Below are positions 17,601-25,419 of a stretch of 32,927 bases of DNA, one piece after another. The position numbers and the translations under genes are program-made. The stretch covers positions 1 to 32,927 of the forward strand of contig DASVCL010000019.1 of NCBI GenBank assembly GCA_036381615.1, in the 5' to 3' direction. Origin of the DNA: CALANV01 sp036381615. Lineage in GTDB: Bacteria > Pseudomonadota > Alphaproteobacteria > CACIAM-22H2. The number at the start of each line of letters is the position of its first letter. Position 1 is the stretch's first letter. The notes below the pieces were generated by a model. It was not told the origin of the DNA. It saw only the letters and a program-made list of their open reading frames with translations, and did not search any database.

Positions 17601-17617
17601 AGCCGAAGCCGCGGTAA
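14606..17617 (+). CDS. ppdK: Pyruvate phosphate dikinase with a histone-H1-like basic C-terminal tail
   Basis: PpdK interconverts pyruvate, ATP and phosphate with phosphoenolpyruvate, AMP and pyrophosphate. From the ATG at 14606 (GGGAG upstream) it has 1003 residues, against about 880-900 in the family. The ATP-grasp domain includes NLLGGKGANLAEM and SVRSGARASMPGMMDTVLNLG. The phosphohistidine domain has GGMTSHAAVVARGMG with catalytic His468. The PEP/pyruvate barrel ends with IGICGEHGGDP (catalytic Cys843) and the usual close YRVPIARLAAAQAAL. From about residue 890 a foreign-looking tail of about 110 residues follows. Its last 63 residues hold 18 Lys, 8 Arg and one acidic residue, in KKTSAK/AKKTxxK units like bacterial histone-H1 proteins. 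All catalytic residues are intact, so the enzyme part should work; the tail's role is unknown. Confidence 0.95.
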   Translation: MPKWVYSFGDGKAEGRADMKNLLGGKGANLAEMSNLGLPVPPGFTITTEVCTYFYANGRKYPPELKAQVTAALRRVEELVGRKFGDPKAPLLVSVRSGARASMPGMMDTVLNLGLNDETVEGLARTANDPRFAYDSYRRFIQMYGDVVLGVDHHHFEEILEAHKHDKSVTLDTELDADDWKQIVERYKEKVHEERGEPFPQNPHEQLWGAIGAVFGSWMNQRAITYRKLHGIPEDWGTAVNVQAMVFGNMGDDCATGVAFTRDPSTGENVFYGEYLVNAQGEDVVAGIRTPQHLTIKGKEANRSQLPAMEEVMPDVFRQLDDIRRKLESHYRDMQDIEFTVERGKLYMLQTRTGKRTAAAALKIACDMVREGLIDKATAVKRIDPAALDQLLHPTLDAKASRTLLTRGLPASPGAASGIVVFSADEAEAQAAKGEAVILVRVETSPEDIHGMHAAKGILTTRGGMTSHAAVVARGMGRACVAGAGEIRVDYKAGVMSVRDKQVRAGEKITIDGATGEVFLGEVPTVQPELSGDFAELMAWADEFRRLGVRANADTPVDARAARRFGAEGIGLCRTEHMFFDAERILAVREMIMAEDSEGRARALAKIEPMQRQDFIELFRIMEGLPVTIRLLDPPLHEFVPHGDAEIAEFAKAIGKDVATVRARVKRLEEFNPMLGHRGCRLAVTYPEIYEMQARAIFAAAATVIKEGKPVEPEIMIPLIATRRELELMRDLVARMHEKVRDETGVDVAYSIGTMIELPRAALRAAEIAEIAEFFSFGTNDLTQTTFGLSRDDAGAFLDAYEKAKIISIDPFISIDRDGVGELVRIGSERGRSVRPDLKIGICGEHGGDPASVHFCHSAGLDYVSCSPYRVPIARLAAAQAALAERQPKAKPVKPRATSDDRHRRVLIASGRRPAPQRVSANRKVAAHAAARPAAIGQETARKADVKKTSAKAAKKTSAKRVAKAARKAAAKKTVAKKTASKRARSAAKSAPKRPTRGKPKPR

Positions 17618-17633
17618 GCATGGATATTTGCGT

Positions 17634-17677
17634 GCGGAAGGACCGACGGACTGTGCCGTTGGCCCTTCCGCCGTTTT
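17634..17677 (+). terminator. Strong intrinsic terminator of ppdK
   Basis: A long hairpin begins 16 nt after the ppdK stop. GCGGAAGG (17634-17641) pairs with CCTTCCGC (17664-17671), then one mismatch, then CCGACGG (17643-17649) with CCGTTGG (17656-17662, one G-U pair), around a 6-nt loop. It is followed by CGTTTTC. The stem totals 15 pairs, which is convincing despite the short T run. Confidence 0.8.
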
Positions 17678-17787
17678 CGGATAAGAGCGAAGGCGCGATC
17701 CGGGCAGACCGGTCCGCATAACGGATCCGGGCGCATCGGGTATGACAAGGGCGCGCGGTCGTGAACCGCGCCGACGGGGAGGGAGAA

Positions 17788-18207
17788 ATGGCAGCCGATC
17801 CGAACTGCGTGTTCTGCAAGATCGTCGCGGGGACGATCCCGAGCTTCAAGATCTACGAGGACGCGAAGACGATCGCGTTCCTCGACATCAATCCGGTCAA
17901 CCCCGGACATACGCTCGTGATACCCAAGGCGCACGCGCCGAACCTGATGACGTCCGATGACGGCGACCTCGCCGCCGTCATGGCTACCGTGCGCCGGGTT
18001 GCTTCAGCCGTCGACAAGTCGCTTTCGCCATACGGCATCAATCTCTTGCAGGCCAATGGTCCGGGTGCCGCGCAGTCCGTTCTGCACTTCCACATGCATG
18101 TCATCCCGCGCGTGAAGGACGACAATCTGATGATGAACTGGGCACTGAAGGCGGGTGACAAGGCCGAACTCGCCGCGATGGCCGAGCGAATCCGCGCGGC
18201 GCTCTAG
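17788..18207 (+). CDS. HIT-family nucleotide-binding hydrolase
   Basis: A 139-aa histidine-triad protein of the HinT/Hit type, which hydrolyses adenosine phosphoramidates or dinucleoside polyphosphates. The triad is HFHMHV (His100, His102, His104), preceded by QSVLH; the N-terminal CVFCKIVAG (Cys7, Cys10) is the usual zinc-type pair in this group, with FLDINPVNPGHTLVIPK following. ATG 17788 is preceded by GGGAGGGAGAA and matches family length, while the upstream in-frame GTG at 17761 lacks support. It has its own unit after the ppdK terminator and is convergent with ygfZ (36 nt between stops). The physiological substrate in bacteria is uncertain. Confidence 0.93.
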   Translation: MAADPNCVFCKIVAGTIPSFKIYEDAKTIAFLDINPVNPGHTLVIPKAHAPNLMTSDDGDLAAVMATVRRVASAVDKSLSPYGINLLQANGPGAAQSVLHFHMHVIPRVKDDNLMMNWALKAGDKAELAAMAERIRAAL

Positions 18208-18243
18208 AGCGGCTTTCGTGCATGGACGTGCCGGCAGGCATCG

Positions 18244-19134
18244 TCATGCCCAGGCCGGCCTGACCGGCGTGATCTCCGCCTCGCCGGCCTTGAGCGGCCG
18301 GCCGTCACGGTCGGCCTGTTCGATGATGTCGAGCCGCAGCAGGGCAAGGCCGAGGGATCCCTGGGCCGAACGCATCTCGCCGGCCTCCTGGTCGTCGAGC
18401 GTGATCGGCGTACCCGGTTGCGGCACGGGACCGTCGATTCGCACGGGCGTGAGCCGCTTCCGCACCAGCGCGCGGTATTTCATCCGGGCGGTGAGCTCCT
18501 GGCCGACATAGCACCCCTTCTTCCAGTCGACGCCGTTGAGTTCGTCGAAGCCGTTCTCGAGCAGGAGCGCCTTTTCGACGGGAAGATCGCGGCTGCCGTC
18601 GGGCACGCCGAGGGACAGGCGCAAGCGATCATATGCCTCGAACGCACCCGGCTTGAATCCGGCGGATGCGAGCGCATCCGCATTGTCCTTCGGAATCAAG
18701 GCACGCGCGCCCAGCCCTACCAGCCGCGGATCGACGTAGACGATACCGCCGCCGAACGGGCGGGCGAGCCCGGGTTCCTCGGGCAGGCCGAGCGTGGCGA
18801 GCGTCTTCGGGCCGAACAGGGCGCCGCAGATCATGCGATCGCTTGCCGGGGTCAGCGTCACCTTCGCGCGGAGCTTGTAGAGGCTGAGACGCCGGCGCAG
18901 GTCGTCGAGCCGGTCCGCCTCACAGTCCAGGTAGAATGTGTCGCCGATCTCGGCGACGAAGAAATCGTGCAGATAGCGTCCTTGCGCCGTCAGGAACCCC
19001 GAATAGATCACATGGCTCGAATCGACCTTGTTGATGTCGTTCGAGATCAACCCCTGAAGAAATGTCCGGCGGTCGTCGCCGGCAATGGCGAGCACGCCGC
19101 GATTCCGCAGGATCACGCTGGTCCTGTCGTCCAT
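18244..19134 (-). CDS. ygfZ: YgfZ/GcvT-type folate-binding protein, Fe-S repair factor
   Basis: YgfZ is a tetrahydrofolate-dependent protein related to GcvT that helps make or repair certain iron-sulfur enzymes such as the MiaB type. The 296-aa product has FLQGLISNDI near residue 25-34, YSGFLTAQGRYLHDFFV (44-60), and the signature KGCYVGQE (206-213) with the key Cys208. It ends in a short beta-rich GcvT-C-like domain. Length is normal (about 280-325). It lies on the minus strand, convergent with the HIT gene and divergent from the glycosyltransferase cluster across about 175 bp. Confidence 0.94.
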   Translation of the reverse strand: MDDRTSVILRNRGVLAIAGDDRRTFLQGLISNDINKVDSSHVIYSGFLTAQGRYLHDFFVAEIGDTFYLDCEADRLDDLRRRLSLYKLRAKVTLTPASDRMICGALFGPKTLATLGLPEEPGLARPFGGGIVYVDPRLVGLGARALIPKDNADALASAGFKPGAFEAYDRLRLSLGVPDGSRDLPVEKALLLENGFDELNGVDWKKGCYVGQELTARMKYRALVRKRLTPVRIDGPVPQPGTPITLDDQEAGEMRSAQGSLGLALLRLDIIEQADRDGRPLKAGEAEITPVRPAWA

Positions 19135-19309
19135 TGCTAATCCTCGGAGATGCCAAAGAAATCCGGATCTGCCATGCTTCTATGAGGTAAGGACGGGTCG
19201 CGCGCTTGGCAACCCCCGGAATGCGCACGGCAAGGGGGCCGGCGGCAGGGCCGCCGAACCACTTCCGGCCGGGCCTCGACATCCCTATAACTCTCCGCGC
19301 CGCGACCGC

Positions 19310-20341
19310 ATGCACATTACATTCGTTGACGATTCCTTCCCCTTCGATGGGTACAGCCCGACGAGCCAGCCGCTCAGCGGGCCGGAGAAGGCCTTCGCCA
19401 GCCTTCCGTCGGCCCTCGCCATGCGCGGTCACGAGGTCGTCGTGTTCAACCGCTGCACATTTCCCGTCCGCGTCGACGGCGCCAGCTGGCATCCGTGGGA
19501 GAGCGACCGGCCGGCCCGTACGGACGTACTCGTGGCGTTCCGGCGGCCGCGGCTCCTGGAATTCCTGCCTGGTGCCGTCCGGCGCGTCCTGTGGACGGCA
19601 GGACCGCCGGAGGAGCTCGACCAGCCGGCTGCGCGGGCGCTGCTGGCACGATATCGGCCGACGGTCATCTTCTTCACGACGGTACAGCGCGACCGCTGGG
19701 CAAACCCGCTCGGGCTTCCGGTGCGCGTGGTCGAGCCGGGGCTTGCCGCAGCCTATGTCGAAGACCTTCCGATGATGCCGGCGGAGCCGCCGCGCGCGGT
19801 CTCGACGGCCCATCCGCTCGCCGGGCTCGACTGGCTCATCGCACTCTGGCGCACCCATATACGGCCCGCCGTACCGAATGCCGAACTGCATCTTTATTCC
19901 GCGCTTCTCGACAAGGGTCGGCTCGGCGCCGATCTGCCGGACGCGGTGCGACCGATCCTGAAACTGGCCGTCGAGGCGCAGCGCGACGGCGTCATCATTC
20001 AGCGGCCGCAAGCCGACCCCCAGATGGCCGAGATCTATCGGGCGGCGCGGGTGCATGTCTATCCCGGGCAGCCGCACGAAGTGCTCGCATCGACGCTGGC
20101 GGAGAGTCAGGCAGCCGGGCTCCCCGGAATTGCCAGGGCCGTGGGGCCGGCGGTTCTTGCGCGGATCGTCGATGGCCAGACCGGCAAGATCACGACGGCC
20201 GACGGCAATTTCGCGAGCGCAGCAATCGACCTGTTGAGCGACCGGGGGATCTATGAGCGCATGAGCGCGAATGCGCGCCTGCTGCAGCGGGGGCGCACGT
20301 GGCCAATCGCGGCCGCGGAGTTCGAAGGAGCGCTCGCGTGA
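19310..20341 (+). CDS. Glycosyltransferase, GT4-like (paralogue of the 21468 gene)
   Basis: A 343-aa GT-B fold glycosyltransferase-like protein. It starts MHITFVDDSFPFDG, with a Rossmann-like N-domain (AMRGHEVVVFNR), a linker SLDW-type stretch GLDWLIALWRTHIRPAVPNAELHLYS, and a C-terminal donor-site-like segment PHEVLASTLAESQAAGLPGIA near residue 260-280. The E-x7-E motif is altered relative to classic GT4 (HEVLASTLAE). ATG 19310 lacks a clear ribosome site; a CTATAA sequence at 19285-19290 could be a -10 element, giving a short leader. Its stop overlaps the next start (GTGA). It likely transfers a sugar to a surface glycan or lipid; donor and acceptor are unknown. Confidence 0.78.
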   Translation: MHITFVDDSFPFDGYSPTSQPLSGPEKAFASLPSALAMRGHEVVVFNRCTFPVRVDGASWHPWESDRPARTDVLVAFRRPRLLEFLPGAVRRVLWTAGPPEELDQPAARALLARYRPTVIFFTTVQRDRWANPLGLPVRVVEPGLAAAYVEDLPMMPAEPPRAVSTAHPLAGLDWLIALWRTHIRPAVPNAELHLYSALLDKGRLGADLPDAVRPILKLAVEAQRDGVIIQRPQADPQMAEIYRAARVHVYPGQPHEVLASTLAESQAAGLPGIARAVGPAVLARIVDGQTGKITTADGNFASAAIDLLSDRGIYERMSANARLLQRGRTWPIAAAEFEGALA

Positions 20342-21330
20342 GGATTCTGTTCATCGGGCCGACCTATGTCGGCGATGCCGTCGTGTCGACCGGATTGGTC
20401 GACCATCTCCTGCGCGAGTACCCGCAGGCCCGTGTGACGGTCGCGTGCGGCGCCCCCGCGGAACCGCTCTTCGCGGCGATGCCGAACTGCGAACAGGTGC
20501 TGGTGGTCCGCAAACGCGGCCAGATCGGTCACTGGATCGACCTGTGGCGCGCTTGCGTCGGCACGCGATGGGACATCGTCGTCGATCTGCGGGGGTCGGC
20601 TCTTTCGTGGTTCCTGCGTGCCGGTAAACGCCACGTGTTCAGACCCAATCCGCGCCTCGCCCATCGAACGCATGCGTTGGCCGCGACGCTCGGTCTCGAC
20701 GATTTGCCGCCGCCCGTCATGTGGACAGGTCCCGAGCACGAGGCGGCGGCGGCGCGGCTGCTGCCGCCCGGTGCGCCCATCCTGGCCCTGGGGCTCACCG
20801 GGAACTGGCCGCCGAAGATCTGGCCGGGCGAGCGGTTCGCCGAACTCGCGCGGCGATTGACCGCGCCGAACGGGCCATTGCCGAACGGCCGGATCGCCGT
20901 GTTCGCGGCTGCCCATGAGCGGCCGATCGTCGCGCCCATTCTGGCCGCGCTGCCGCCCGAGCGCACCGTCGACCTCGTCGGACGGCTCGATCTCACGACG
21001 GTTGGCGCGGCGATGAAACGCGCCGCACTGTTCATCGGTAACGACTCCGGCCCGCTCTACATCGCCGTCGCGTGCGGCATTCCGACGCTCGGCCTGTTCG
21101 GGCCGACACCTGGCCTGTTTCCGGCCCACGGGTCGAGCCCTGCCCGGTGGGCCCCGCTGGCGGGTACCGTGCGTACGGCGGAGGCCGCGGCGATCGTGAC
21201 GGATAGGCCGGTCGATGGTCCGATCGGACGCGCCCTGATGGAGGGCTTGACGGTCGATGCCGTCGAGCAGGCGGCGCGCGACCTGCTCGCGCGCGTCCAG
21301 GCGCTCACGCCGTCAGCAAACGCGCGCTAG
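20338..21330 (+). CDS. Glycosyltransferase family 9 (heptosyltransferase-like)
   Basis: A 330-aa GT9 protein. It begins VRILFIGPTYVGDAVVSTGL, the GT9 N-terminal pattern (LFIxPxxxGD), with YPQARVTVACG and WDIVVDLRGSALSWFL following. In the C-domain, LALGLTGNWPPKIWPGERFAELA and FIGNDSGPLYIAVACGIPTLGLFGPTPG near residues 225-260 form the nucleotide-sugar site of heptosyltransferases. The GTG start at 20338 overlaps the preceding stop and has GAAGGAG upstream. GT9 enzymes usually add heptoses to lipopolysaccharide core, so a role in outer-membrane glycan assembly is likely, though donors other than ADP-heptose occur. It is followed by a 137-bp gap before the next glycosyltransferase. Confidence 0.88.
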   Translation: MRILFIGPTYVGDAVVSTGLVDHLLREYPQARVTVACGAPAEPLFAAMPNCEQVLVVRKRGQIGHWIDLWRACVGTRWDIVVDLRGSALSWFLRAGKRHVFRPNPRLAHRTHALAATLGLDDLPPPVMWTGPEHEAAAARLLPPGAPILALGLTGNWPPKIWPGERFAELARRLTAPNGPLPNGRIAVFAAAHERPIVAPILAALPPERTVDLVGRLDLTTVGAAMKRAALFIGNDSGPLYIAVACGIPTLGLFGPTPGLFPAHGSSPARWAPLAGTVRTAEAAAIVTDRPVDGPIGRALMEGLTVDAVEQAARDLLARVQALTPSANAR

Positions 21331-21467
21331 GCTGCGTTCGCCCGTTAGGCGACTCGACAACCGTGCACAGGTGACGCGAGTCATGTATCAGGCGGATGGA
21401 GATGGCTCATGTCGACTCGCGCAGACGTCGCTGATTTCGGATACCGCTTCGGCCGGGAGCACTGTCG

Positions 21468-22466
21468 ATGACCCGCATCGTGCTCGCCGATGACGGGTTC
21501 GCCTTCGACGGCGAGATTGCGGTAATTCGCGACCATGCGGCCGCATGTTTCGTCGCACTCGCGGAGTCGCTGGCGGCACGCGGCCACAAGGTCGAGGCGC
21601 GCACGCGCGGCACACGTCGTTTCGACCTGAACGGCGTGAGCTGGGGACCAATCGAGCGGATCGTGCCGAAGGAAACCGAGCTCTACATCGTGAATGGCAG
21701 CTATCGGCTGCTTCGGTTGGCCCGCAAGGTGCGGCGCACCGTCCTCTGGGTGCACGAGCCGGGCCGGAAGATGCTGCGTTGGGGGCGACTTACCGCATTG
21801 GCGCGTCGGCGTCCCTATTTGGTTTTCCAGGGCGTGTACCATGCGGCAACCTATCCCCGATGGGCGCCCGGCGGAGGGCGCGCCATCATTCCGCCGACGA
21901 CCGGGGCGGTGTTCAGAACCTCGGGTCCGGCGCTGCGGCCGCCGCCGCCGTTCGCGATTTTCACGGCGCGTTCGCCGCGTTCGCTCGACTGGGTGCTCGA
22001 CATATGGCAGCGGCACATCCGGCCCTCGGTGCCCAAGGCGCAGCTTTATGTTTTCGCCGACGCCATGCCCGATGTCGTACTCGAAAAGGCACGCCGCCTC
22101 GCCGGTGATGGCGTGGTCCTGCGCGAACCGGTCGCGGGCGAGGCGCTTGTCGAGGAGTTGCGGCAATCCCGCGTCTATCTTCACCGCGGCGACGAGAGCG
22201 AGGTCTTCGGCATGGCGGTCGCCGAGGCGCAGGCGATGGGCGTGCCTGCCGTGGCTTGCGACGTGACCTGCATGCGTGAGCGGATCGTGCATGGAGAGAC
22301 GGGATATGTGGTGCGCGACGGGGATGCGGCTGCGTTCGCCGGTGCGGCGATGCGGATACTGACCGATGACACCGTCTGGCGCGATCAGCGCGATGCCGCG
22401 CTGCGTTACAACCGCGCGCGGAGCTGGGACGATGTCGCTGCCGATTTCGAGGAGCTGCGCAAATGA
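21468..22466 (+). CDS. Glycosyltransferase family 4 (paralogue of the 19310 gene)
   Basis: A 332-aa GT-B glycosyltransferase. Its opening MTRIVLADDGFAFDG and the segment SLDWVLDIWQRHIRPSVPKAQLYVFAD match the gene at 19310 closely, so the two are paralogues. The C-domain keeps the canonical GT4 pattern: LHRGDESEVFGMAVAEAQAMGVPAVACDV near residue 240-265, with the E-x7-E pair, then ERIVHGETGYVVRDGD. GGGAG lies upstream of the ATG. Its ATG overlaps the stop of a possible 20-codon leader frame (21409-21471). It ends in ATGA overlap with the next gene, so 21468-25277 is likely one operon. Confidence 0.85.
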   Translation: MTRIVLADDGFAFDGEIAVIRDHAAACFVALAESLAARGHKVEARTRGTRRFDLNGVSWGPIERIVPKETELYIVNGSYRLLRLARKVRRTVLWVHEPGRKMLRWGRLTALARRRPYLVFQGVYHAATYPRWAPGGGRAIIPPTTGAVFRTSGPALRPPPPFAIFTARSPRSLDWVLDIWQRHIRPSVPKAQLYVFADAMPDVVLEKARRLAGDGVVLREPVAGEALVEELRQSRVYLHRGDESEVFGMAVAEAQAMGVPAVACDVTCMRERIVHGETGYVVRDGDAAAFAGAAMRILTDDTVWRDQRDAALRYNRARSWDDVAADFEELRK

Positions 22467-23512
22467 GTGCTCTCCGCGTACTGCAGGCGATGGCGGGGGC
22501 GCGGCACGGCGGGGCCGAGGCGTTCTTCATGCGGCTGACCGTGGCCTTGTCGCGCGCCGGCCTGGATCAGCACATCGTGATGCGCAGCGATCCGGTGCGC
22601 GCCGGCAAGCTGCGCACGGCGGGGATCGAGCCGGTCCAGCTGCGGTTCGGCGGGGTGTTCGATGTCGGGACGCGCCTCGCCCTTGCGCGCGAGCTGAGCG
22701 CGTATCGGCCGCACGTGGTCCTGACCTGGATGAGCCGGGCGACGCAGCTCATGCCGCCGCGGTTCCTGACCGGCGGCAAGTACGTCCACGTCGCGCGGCT
22801 GGGCGGATACTATGACCTGAAATACTATCGGCGCTGCGACCATCTCGTCGGCAATACCCGCAAGATCGTCGAATACATCCGCGACGGCGGTTGGCCCGCC
22901 GACCGCGTCCACTATCTGCCGAATTTCGTCGACGTGCCGCATGCGGCGCCGGCTGACCGTGCGGCGCTGGAGACGCCATCCGACGCGACAGTGGTGCTCG
23001 GCCTGGGGCGGCTTCATGCGAACAAGGCGTTCGACGTCGCCCTGGCCGCCATTGCCCGCACGAAAGACGTCTGGTTCTGGCTCGCCGGGGAAGGCGAACT
23101 GCGTGCCGCGCTCGAAGCGGACGCCGTGCGGCTCGGGATCCGGGAGCGCGTGCGCTTTCTCGGCTGGCGTGACGACACTGCAGCGTTGCTCGCGGCCGCC
23201 GACATCCTGATCTGCCCATCGCGCCACGAGCCGCTGGGCAACGTCGTGATCGAAGGCTGGGCCGCACGTCGCCCGGTGATTGCGGCGGCAAGCGACGGGC
23301 CGGCCGCCCTGATCAAGGATGGTGAGAGCGGGCTGCTCGTGCCGGTGAACGATGCAGACGCGCTTGCGTCGGCCATTCAGCGGGTCGCTCAGGAGCCGCA
23401 GCTTGCCGCCCGGCTTGCGGCAGGCGGCCATGCAGCGTATGAGAGCGAGTTCACGGAGGCCGCCGTCGTCCGGCGCTACCTCGACTTCTTCGATCGCATC
23501 GCCAGGAAATGA
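22463..23512 (+). CDS. Glycosyltransferase family 4
   Basis: A 349-aa GT4 enzyme. The N-domain has RVLQAMAGARHGGAEAFFMRL, which fits the acceptor-side glycine-rich loop of GT4 proteins. The C-domain has VVLGLGRLHANKAFDVALAA near residue 174-193, VWFWLAGEGELRAALE, RVRFLGWRDDTAALLAAADILICPSRHEPLGNVVIEGWAARRPVIA with the E-x7-E motif, and KDGESGLLVPVNDADALA. This is a typical retaining enzyme using an NDP-sugar. It overlaps the previous gene by 4 nt (ATGA) and is separated by a single base from asnB. A role in surface polysaccharide or lipopolysaccharide assembly is inferred from the cluster; the sugar is unknown. Confidence 0.9.
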   Translation: MSALRVLQAMAGARHGGAEAFFMRLTVALSRAGLDQHIVMRSDPVRAGKLRTAGIEPVQLRFGGVFDVGTRLALARELSAYRPHVVLTWMSRATQLMPPRFLTGGKYVHVARLGGYYDLKYYRRCDHLVGNTRKIVEYIRDGGWPADRVHYLPNFVDVPHAAPADRAALETPSDATVVLGLGRLHANKAFDVALAAIARTKDVWFWLAGEGELRAALEADAVRLGIRERVRFLGWRDDTAALLAAADILICPSRHEPLGNVVIEGWAARRPVIAAASDGPAALIKDGESGLLVPVNDADALASAIQRVAQEPQLAARLAAGGHAAYESEFTEAAVVRRYLDFFDRIARK

Positions 23513-23513
23513 G

Positions 23514-25277
23514 ATGTGCGGCATAGCGGGACTGATGACGACCAGGCGTGGCGGCCCGGACCCTGCCGTTTTGGGGGCGCTCGCCAAGGCCCTCGCACAT
23601 CGCGGACCCGATGGGCAGCGGCACTATATCGTCGGTAATGTCGGGCTCGCTCATAACCGGCTCGCGATCATCGATCTCGAGACGGGCGATCAGCCGTTGA
23701 TCGACCCCGGCGGCGTCGCGCTGGTCGCCAACGGCGAAATCTACAATTACGTCGAGCTTCGCGCCGAGCTTCACGGGATCAATTTCCAGACCAACTCCGA
23801 CTGCGAGCCACCGCTTCATCTCTACCGGCGTCATGGGCTCGATTTTGTCGACAAGCTGCGCGGGATGTACGCGTTGGCGCTGCACGATCCCAAGGCCGGG
23901 CATCTCGTGCTGGCGCGCGACCCGTTCGGCATCAAGCCGCTCTACTATGCCGAGACCGCCCAGGGACTCGCCTTCGCCTCGGAGCCGCAGGCGCTGCTGG
24001 CAGCCGGGCTCGTCGAGCGGGCGATCGAGCCCGGCCCGCGCACCGAGCTCCTCGAGCTCCAGTTCACAACGCGACGCGATACGATCTTTCCAGGCATCAA
24101 GCGGGTGCTGCCGGGCGAGATGATCGTGGCGGCCGACGGCAGGATCGTCGAGCGCCGCCATCGCGCGGCCCTTTCCGGCAAGGGGCCTGCGGACTGGTCG
24201 GAGGCGACGGCCCTCGACCACCTGGAGCAAGCGCTTCTCGACAGTGTCAGCGTCCACCAACGGTCGGACGTTCCCTACGGGATGTTCCTGTCGGGCGGCA
24301 TCGATTCGTCGGCGTTGCTCGCGTTGATGGCGCGCCTCAACACGCGCCCTGTGGTCGCGCTGACCGCCTATTTCCCGAACACGTCGGTTGCCGACGAGCG
24401 CGCGGCGGCGCAGGCGGCGGCACGCGCGGTCGGCGCCGAACATATCGAGGTGCCGGTCGCCGCCGATGATTTCTGGTCCGTATTGCCGAAAGTTGCCGCC
24501 GCGATGGATGACCCGGCTGCCGATTACGCCTGCGTCCCGACGTTCCGCCTTGCGGAGCGCGCCCGGGAGGCCGGCCTCAAGGTCGTGCTGTCCGGCGAGG
24601 GCGGTGACGAACTGCTGGCCGGCTATGGCCGGTACCGGAACATCATGCGGCCATGGTGGCTTGGCGGACGCGCCATGCGCCGCAAGGGTATCTTCGAAGG
24701 TCTGGGCGTACTGCGGACGCGCACGGTCGGCTGGCGTGACGGTATCGCCGCTGCCGAAGCGACCGAACGCACGGGCGGACGCACACGCCTTCAGGTCGCC
24801 CAGGCCGTCGACTGCGCCGACTGGCTGCCGAACGATCTTCTTACCAAGCTTGATCGATGCCTGATGGCGCATGGCGTCGAGGGACGGACACCATTTCTTG
24901 ATCCGGTCGTGGCGGAGGTTGCGTTCCGGTTGCCCGACCGGCTGAAGGTCCGCGAACGCCGCGGCAAGTGGCTGCTTCGGCGCTGGCTCGACCGTGCGTT
25001 GCCGGCGGCCCAGGCCTTCGGACCGAAGCGCGGGTTCACCGTTCCGGCCGCCGAATGGATCGCGAGCGAGGGGGCGCGTCTCGGGCCGCTCGTCGCCGCC
25101 CAGCCGGGTATCGCGGAGATCGCCGATCCGGCCGCTGTCGCCAAGCTGTTTCGCAGTCCGAAGAAACACGCCGGGCTTGCGGCGTGGACGCTGCTGTTCT
25201 ACGCGCTATGGCACCAATGCCATGTCGTCGGTCGCGCGCCGGAGGGCGACGTCTTCGAGTGCCTCGCTTCGCATTGA
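23514..25277 (+). CDS. asnB: Asparagine synthase-type glutamine amidotransferase
   Basis: A 587-aa AsnB-family protein. The start is fixed by MCGIAG at 23514: Cys2 becomes the N-terminal nucleophile of the class II glutaminase after Met removal. The glutaminase domain includes AHRGPDGQRHY, LAHNRLAIIDL and LVANGEIYNY. The synthetase domain has the ATP-pyrophosphatase loop FLSGGIDSSALLALM (about 257-271), VVLSGEGGDELLAGYGRY, and GVEGRTPFLDP. Free asparagine synthesis is possible. However, the gene begins one base after a glycosyltransferase stop, and such family members in polysaccharide clusters are thought to amidate sugar carboxyls or glycan intermediates. Both are open; the domain assignment is secure. 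Confidence 0.92.
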   Translation: MCGIAGLMTTRRGGPDPAVLGALAKALAHRGPDGQRHYIVGNVGLAHNRLAIIDLETGDQPLIDPGGVALVANGEIYNYVELRAELHGINFQTNSDCEPPLHLYRRHGLDFVDKLRGMYALALHDPKAGHLVLARDPFGIKPLYYAETAQGLAFASEPQALLAAGLVERAIEPGPRTELLELQFTTRRDTIFPGIKRVLPGEMIVAADGRIVERRHRAALSGKGPADWSEATALDHLEQALLDSVSVHQRSDVPYGMFLSGGIDSSALLALMARLNTRPVVALTAYFPNTSVADERAAAQAAARAVGAEHIEVPVAADDFWSVLPKVAAAMDDPAADYACVPTFRLAERAREAGLKVVLSGEGGDELLAGYGRYRNIMRPWWLGGRAMRRKGIFEGLGVLRTRTVGWRDGIAAAEATERTGGRTRLQVAQAVDCADWLPNDLLTKLDRCLMAHGVEGRTPFLDPVVAEVAFRLPDRLKVRERRGKWLLRRWLDRALPAAQAFGPKRGFTVPAAEWIASEGARLGPLVAAQPGIAEIADPAAVAKLFRSPKKHAGLAAWTLLFYALWHQCHVVGRAPEGDVFECLASH

Positions 25278-25419
25278 CGGGCGGGATCTCGGCCCGGGGG
25301 ATTCCCGTTGACGCGGGCGATACAGTGCGCCCACGCTATGGGGAAAACGCCAGCGGGATTCGCAAGGCCGGAGTGCGGGTCGCAGGGTTTCCGACTGATG
25401 CAGCATCGAGGGTGATGGC

